This document shows positions 59,001 through 64,000 of a DNA stretch of 64,000 nucleotides, piece after piece. The notes beneath the pieces were generated by a model, which saw only the letters and a program-made list of their open reading frames with translations, made no database searches and was not told the DNA's origin. The stretch's first letter is position 1, and each line of letters starts with the position of its first letter. A program made the translations under genes and the position numbers. Source of the DNA: Drosophila persimilis (Eukaryota > Arthropoda > Insecta > Diptera > Drosophilidae); contig NW_020825337.1 in NCBI RefSeq assembly GCF_003286085.1, positions 54,737-118,736 of the forward strand, read 5' to 3'.

Positions 59001-61491
59001 TGGTTTTCACTTTCTCAATTACTTGAGTCATCTCTTCTGCGTATTTTGCGTCGAGAACACCAAAAAGGCTGCTTGCTACGTTTCCTATGATGTCCAGCGG
59101 CGATCTGCGTTTTCGAGAGGTTTTCATTAAAACGCTTCCTGCTTGTAGCTCGTTACGCACATGTTGAAAGTGTTGAACTATGGAGTTACATGCCGGAACA
59201 TTTTTTAATTCCGGGCACATGTATCGTAACTCTGAAATTCCAGCAGACATTAGTTGCATATCCTTCCAATATGGGTCCAAGTCATAGTATACGATCATGG
59301 TCCACTCAGACGTTGCTATTCTGGATGTTCCAAGTTTCTCATAGAATATTCCAGGCTTGTTTGCGAATTGTGTCACATTTATTGACTGTGACAATGCTAA
59401 TGGAAGCATGAGCAACAGCACCACTAATGTTGACGTTAATGTAGGTGAAATTTTTGTTGTTCGCTGTGTGGGTGGCTCATCAATCTCCGTGGTGTCACTG
59501 ATCATGTTGTGGGAACGTTTGACTGCCACATCTTCTGGAAAGAGCGGCGCTAGACGAGTGATCGGGCGCTTGTATACGCCAGATGCTGTCTTAACGTCAA
59601 CCACTCGTACGTGGTTGTCCTGTCCATGATATGTCTTAATGATGCGACCCATTGGCCACTTCATTACAGGAAGGTTGTCTTCCTTAACCAAAACTAATAA
59701 TCCTTCAGGTACGTTTGGTGAAGCGGTCTTCCATTTATGCCGAGCTTGCAATTCTTGGAGGTATTCTGTAGACCATTGTTTCCAGAATGAATGCTTTAGG
59801 CGCGATACCAATTCCCAGCGCTTGACCAATGTTCTTCCTTGATGATCAGTATTGACGTCAGGAGGCGTTCTTAATGGTTCACCAATCAGGAAGTGTCCTG
59901 GGGTGAGCGCTGTTGTATCAGTGGGATCATTTGACATTGGAGTGATGGGTCGAGAATTGACAATTGCTTCAATTTCGATTATTACTGTGTTTAATTCTTC
60001 AAATGTCAATGAGGCTGTGTTGGTGGTTGTTATCAACAGCTTTTTTGCTGATTTTACCGCCGCTTCCCAGAGGCCGCCAAACGATGGAGCCCTGGGAGGA
60101 ATGAATTTAAAATCCACTTGCTTTTTGTTGCAATGATTCGTGATCAGAGCACTTGCCTTTGAGCTGAATATAGAGTCTTCTAATTCTTTAAGCTGATTGT
60201 TTGCACCCACAAAGTTCGTTGCATTGTCGCAATGAATAGTTTGGCACTTCCCACGTCTGCTTAAGAATCGACGCAGGGCGGCCAAGAATGCATCTGTGGT
60301 CAGGTCGCTTACCAGCTCCAGGTGTACTGCCTTTGTGGAAAAGCAGCAGAACACGGCGATGTACGCCTTATCTGGTCTTTTGCCTCGGATCTTATGGTGG
60401 ATCGAGATTGGTCCACAGTAGTCGACGCCTGCATTAAGAAACGGGCGTGCTTGTGTGACTCGTTGTGCTGGGAGATTGCCCATGATTTGGTGCATCAGCT
60501 TTGGCCTAGCTTTGGTGCATCTAACACAGCTGTGGATGATGCTTCTAGCCATTGTCTTGTCATTGATAATCCAATATTGTTGTCTTGCGATTGCCCTTAA
60601 TGCTTGAGCACCACAATGCATGTTTTCTTCATGTAGCTCCCGCAAAATCATTTTCACGATTGGGTCATTGTAAGGCAGAAAAACTGGGTGTTTTGCGTTG
60701 TATGGAAGTAGAGCTTCTTCAAGTCTACCACCAACTCGGATGAGCTCATCGTCTCCTAGGAAGGGAGATAACGATATGATCGAGCTCTTTCTATCCACAG
60801 TCTTATATCGTTGGAACTGTTTTAACTCTGCTGTAAACTCGACTTGTTGTATGGTTCGCAGGATTATAGTGCGGGCGTGAGTCAGTTCTTCTGCGCAGAG
60901 CGTCGTGGTGTTCGCTCTGTTGGTTTTGTAGCAGAAGCGTAACATATATGCCACAATGCGTTGCAGTTTGTGAAACGAGTTGCTATGTCTGCAAGTAAAT
61001 AATTCATCCCCAAGTGCGCTGGGTGTGATTGGCAAGCTTACATGTTTAGCCTTTCTCTCAAGATTGCTGGGTTCTATGTTGGGTGCCTTCGTCCAGTTGT
61101 CTCGAGATCCGTGCAGGAATAATGGTCCATATAACCACAGATTGTGATCTGCCAGTCTGCTTGCTGCGATTCCTCTCGACAGGACATCGGCTGCGTTGTT
61201 GGCCGATGACACGTGACGCCATTGTGACTGGTTTGTTAATGCCTGGATTTTGGCTATTCGATTTGCCACAAAGGTATGGTATGTTGATGACGATGCGTTT
61301 ATCCAGGATAACACAACGGTAGAATCACTCCAAAACCATCCTGAAACCGTGTTAATGTCCATGTGCAGATCATGTCGGACTCGGTTTGTGAGCTCGGCAC
61401 CGAGGACTGCAGCATAAAGTTCTAACCGTGGTAGCGATTGTTTGGCTGTCGGCGCCACACGTGATTTCGAACAGAGCAGTCTTACTGACAC
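58912..61491 (-). pseudogene. BEL/roo-type RNase H-integrase-DUF5641-envelope frame, copy 2
   Basis: 859 codons open in one frame: RNase H end, HHCC finger and integrase ([22 protein letters not shown]), DUF5641-like domain, then without a stop the envelope N-terminus with hydrophobic segment, YYDLDPYWKD, a furin-type RKRR site and a following hydrophobic fusion-peptide-like segment. Copy 1 lost the last two by deletion. Pol and envelope therefore share a frame here, and processing of a fusion or an unseen splice would be needed to release the glycoprotein. Ends in the frame shift shared by both copies. Confidence 0.85.
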
Positions 61492-61930
61492 TTGGTTGTT
61501 TTTGTATGTAGCGCGTACATATACAGCTGCGCCATATGCTCGCTCTGATGCATCTACAAACGTATGGAGTTCTTGGGTAACTGGAATTTAACCATCGTAG
61601 ATATGCCGGGGAATTTGCATTTTGTTCAATGTTTGTAAGTCGTCCCGGTATTCTCTCCATTCGATTTGGTGTTGTAATGGTAATTCGTCATCCCAATCCA
61701 ATTTGAGCTCCCAAAGTTGTTGCATGAAGATTTTGCCTTTACTACCACCGGTGCAAAGAGTCCTAGTGGGTCAATGATTTGGGCCAGTTCGGAACATACC
61801 ACCCGTTTGGTGATGCGTGTAGCCTGGCTTTTCTGTGTTCGTCCACACAATGTATCCTTCTTCGGCATCCAGATGAGACCCAGAGTTTTCACGCTGTAGT
61901 GCTCTAGTGTCTCTCCTAGTTTTACATCGG
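61492..61930 (-). pseudogene. BEL/roo-type RT-RNase H junction, copy 2
   Basis: Broken frames covering the region from LGLIWMPKKD to the RNase H start, with the same stop and shift as copy 1. Confidence 0.75.
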
Positions 61931-64000
61931 TTACAATATCCTCTTTGGGATTCCTTGGAGAAGTTGCTCATTGTTGGAGCACCACTTGCGCAATTTGAAA
62001 CCGGACGGTAGCAATATCTTATTTAGTTCTTGTCGAACATGAATTGCTTCTGGAATCGTGTTTGCTCCAGTTAGACAGTCGTCAACATAGAAATCTGTTT
62101 TTAATGTTGTTGATCCTACTGGTAGTCTGTCTTTGTATTGTATTGCCAAATGATCCAGACATTTCGTTGCTAGGAAAGGAGCAGCTGTTGTTCCATACGT
62201 TACTGTTTTCAGGCGATAGTACCTGATCTCTTCGGATGGATTGTTTCTCCAGACTATCATCTGATGGAATTGATCCTCCGGATTCATCCACACTTGCCGG
62301 TACATCTTTTCTATGTCCGCTGTGAATACGTACTTATGAATTCGAAATCGTAGCAGAATGGACATAAGTTCGCTCTGAACAGTGGGTCCAGCCTGCAGAA
62401 TGTCGTTCAAGGATTTCCCGCTTGTTGACTTGCATGATGCATCGAATACTACCCGAAGCTTTGTGGTGGTGCTCTCAGGTTTGAGTACACAATGATGTGG
62501 AATGAAGTAGTGCCTTTTGGGAACTCTTGATGCTGGGACAATCTTCATATGTCCTAGTCGTTCATACTCTTCCATGAAGTCCACATAACTCTTCCAAGTT
62601 TCTGTTGAGCTTCGCCGCTCCAGCGCTAGGAATCTTTTTGTTGCGGTTTCCAAAGACTCCCCCAGGGCTGAAGGGTGTTCGGAAAATGGGAGCTTTACAA
62701 TAAAACGGCCGTCTGAAGCTGTCTGAAGATTTTCTATAAAATGAGCTTCACACCGTGCTTCCACTGGAGTGCGTGGTTTGTCTTCCGTCTCTAGATTGTC
62801 CAGAGTCCAGAATCTTTCCATGAGCTCGTTTACTCCCGTGGCACAAATGGGTGAGGAGTTGTGGGCAGATTTGACTTTTCCTGCCACAATCCATCCCAGT
62901 TTCGTGTTTTGTAGCAACGGGCCTCCTGTCCTTAGCTGCTGTTGATTTGGTAGCAGCAGCAAGTAGTAATGCTCGGCTCCGATTAGCATGTCGATTTTGC
63001 CTGGCTTATGGAAGTTTGGATCTGCCAGTGAGATCTTGCTTGGTATGTTTAAGCTATCTGAATCGAGTGCCTGAGCTGGTTGATCACCTATTATCTGTGG
63101 TAATACGAAAGCTTCAATTCTTTGCGTAAAACCATTGTGAAGGGATTTCATGAGCACATTTACTCGTGCTCTGCTGGTCTTTGATTGACCTCCAATTCCT
63201 TCGATCCGTAATGTTGTGTCTTTTAGTTTGAGTGACAACATTGATGCCATTCGTTCAGAGATCAAGTTTATCTGTGATCCTGAATCTAGCAGTGCTCTGA
63301 AATTAGCAACCTGCCCGTTGTTGGCTTCTACTGCCACCTTTGCTGTGGCCAAAAGATTGTAACTATTGTTACTTGCTGCACCAACCGTCGGGCCTCTTGA
63401 TTCTGTAGCTGCGCCTGATGCTGTTTCCAAATGTAGCATCGTGTTGTGCTTCTTGTCACACTTGAAGCAGTTTCGACCAGGGCATGCGATTGTTTTGTGA
63501 TTTGTTCTAAAACAATTAACGCACATTTTTTGTTTTTGTACCCAATTTAGTCGTTCTGATGGAGATTTGGAGCGAAATTCTTCGCATCCGTAGAACCAAT
63601 GGCTTGCTTTTTTGCAGAATGTGTATAAGGGTGCTCGCGTTCTCCCTGTGTTTGCTGATGCACATGTCGTGCCTTTTGGCTCTTTCCTTGATGCTGGTGG
63701 CTTCTTACTGGTTCCTAGAACCCGAATTCTTTGCTCCAAGAACTGAAGCATCGTATCCAGCGCCTGAATGTTCTTTGAGCTTCCCAATGATTGCTCATAC
63801 AAGGCCTTATTTGTTACATCCAGTTTGTTTCTGATAATGGCAATCAATATCGGATCCCATGTAGATATATTGATGCCCAATCCCTTTAGTGATGCAAGGG
63901 ATTCTATGGTTGTTATATATAATTCTTTTAATGACTTTGGATCGTCATTAATTGTTTGGTGATTGAGGAAGCGGTTCAGTACCGTGTTCGAAACATCTCT
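61931..64000 (-). pseudogene. BEL/roo-type gag-protease-RT, copy 2, open to the window edge
   Basis: At least 649 codons, open from the edge: end of the Gag DUF1759 region, knuckles, protease ALLDSGSQINLISERM, and RT through FYVDDCLTG. Unlike copy 1, the RT start is in frame (no extra bases before ILQAGPT). It ends at a private one-base loss (one C fewer than copy 1) at about 61945. Confidence 0.88.

Larger units (their letters stand above)
57200..64000 (-). mobile_element. BEL/roo-type LTR retrotransposon, copy 2, cut by window edge
   Basis: Minus-strand copy of the element at 37463, from the 3' LTR back into gag. Very similar to copy 1. It shares several disabling lesions with it (frame shift near 44836 equivalent, stop near 44977 equivalent, frame shift in the envelope gene at about 58990), which argues that both descend from one dead insertion. 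Gag N-terminus and 5' LTR lie beyond 64000. Confidence 0.9.

Overview
The window is eukaryotic, almost certainly Drosophila. It has short introns with GTAAGT donors, many DINE-1 (INE-1-type Helitron) copies with the fly-specific TATACCCGATAC head and GTCY microsatellite, gypsy and BEL/roo-type LTR elements, and LOA- and R1-clade LINEs. The DINE-1 variant suggests the obscura species group, but that is a guess. About nine tenths of the window is transposable element (TE) sequence, so it looks like heterochromatin, a TE-dense boundary or a Y/neo-Y-like region. Host genes are few: the 3' end of an NRF-6-like acyltransferase (1185-1972, minus) and two near-identical copies of a segment with a CDV3 homologue (plus) and a two-exon borealin-family gene (minus).

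Layout. 1-8170: a DINE-1, the acyltransferase 3' end, AT-rich sequence, and a decayed LTR element (copy A) encoding a RING-H2 finger upstream of Gag. 8171-28671: one gypsy-type endogenous retrovirus on the minus strand, bounded by a TGCA target duplication. DINE-1s sit in its 3' LTR and its gag. Its untranslated leader is split by a 10.6 kb block made of two tandem CDV3-borealin copies, separated and bordered by DINE-1s. 28672-57199: a second RING-Gag LTR element (copy B), cut by a LOA-clade LINE (31329-36563) in gag and by a BEL/roo-type element (37463-49283) in protease. Two different R1-clade LINEs (38048-41221 and 49287-54412) sit at the ends of the BEL LTRs. The pol of copy B then folds back on itself (arms 54427-55784 and 56252-57199). 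The mirror arm carries the same BEL insertion in opposite orientation (57200 to the window edge).

Relative history readable from nesting and shared lesions: the RING-Gag element lost its RT core and took a BEL insertion. A fold-back event near a 14-bp palindrome duplicated this in inverted orientation, and the two BEL copies share frameshifts. Afterwards one R1-clade LINE entered only the left-arm LTR, and the arms gained private deletions. In the gypsy element, DINE-1s inserted without target duplication. The host-gene block appears to have entered the leader by exchange between DINE-1 copies and duplicated very recently (11 differences noted in about 3.6 kb). The CDV3 and borealin copies still look functional. 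No long TE reading frame is intact end to end except ORF2 of the first R1-clade LINE (998 codons), which lacks its ORF1.
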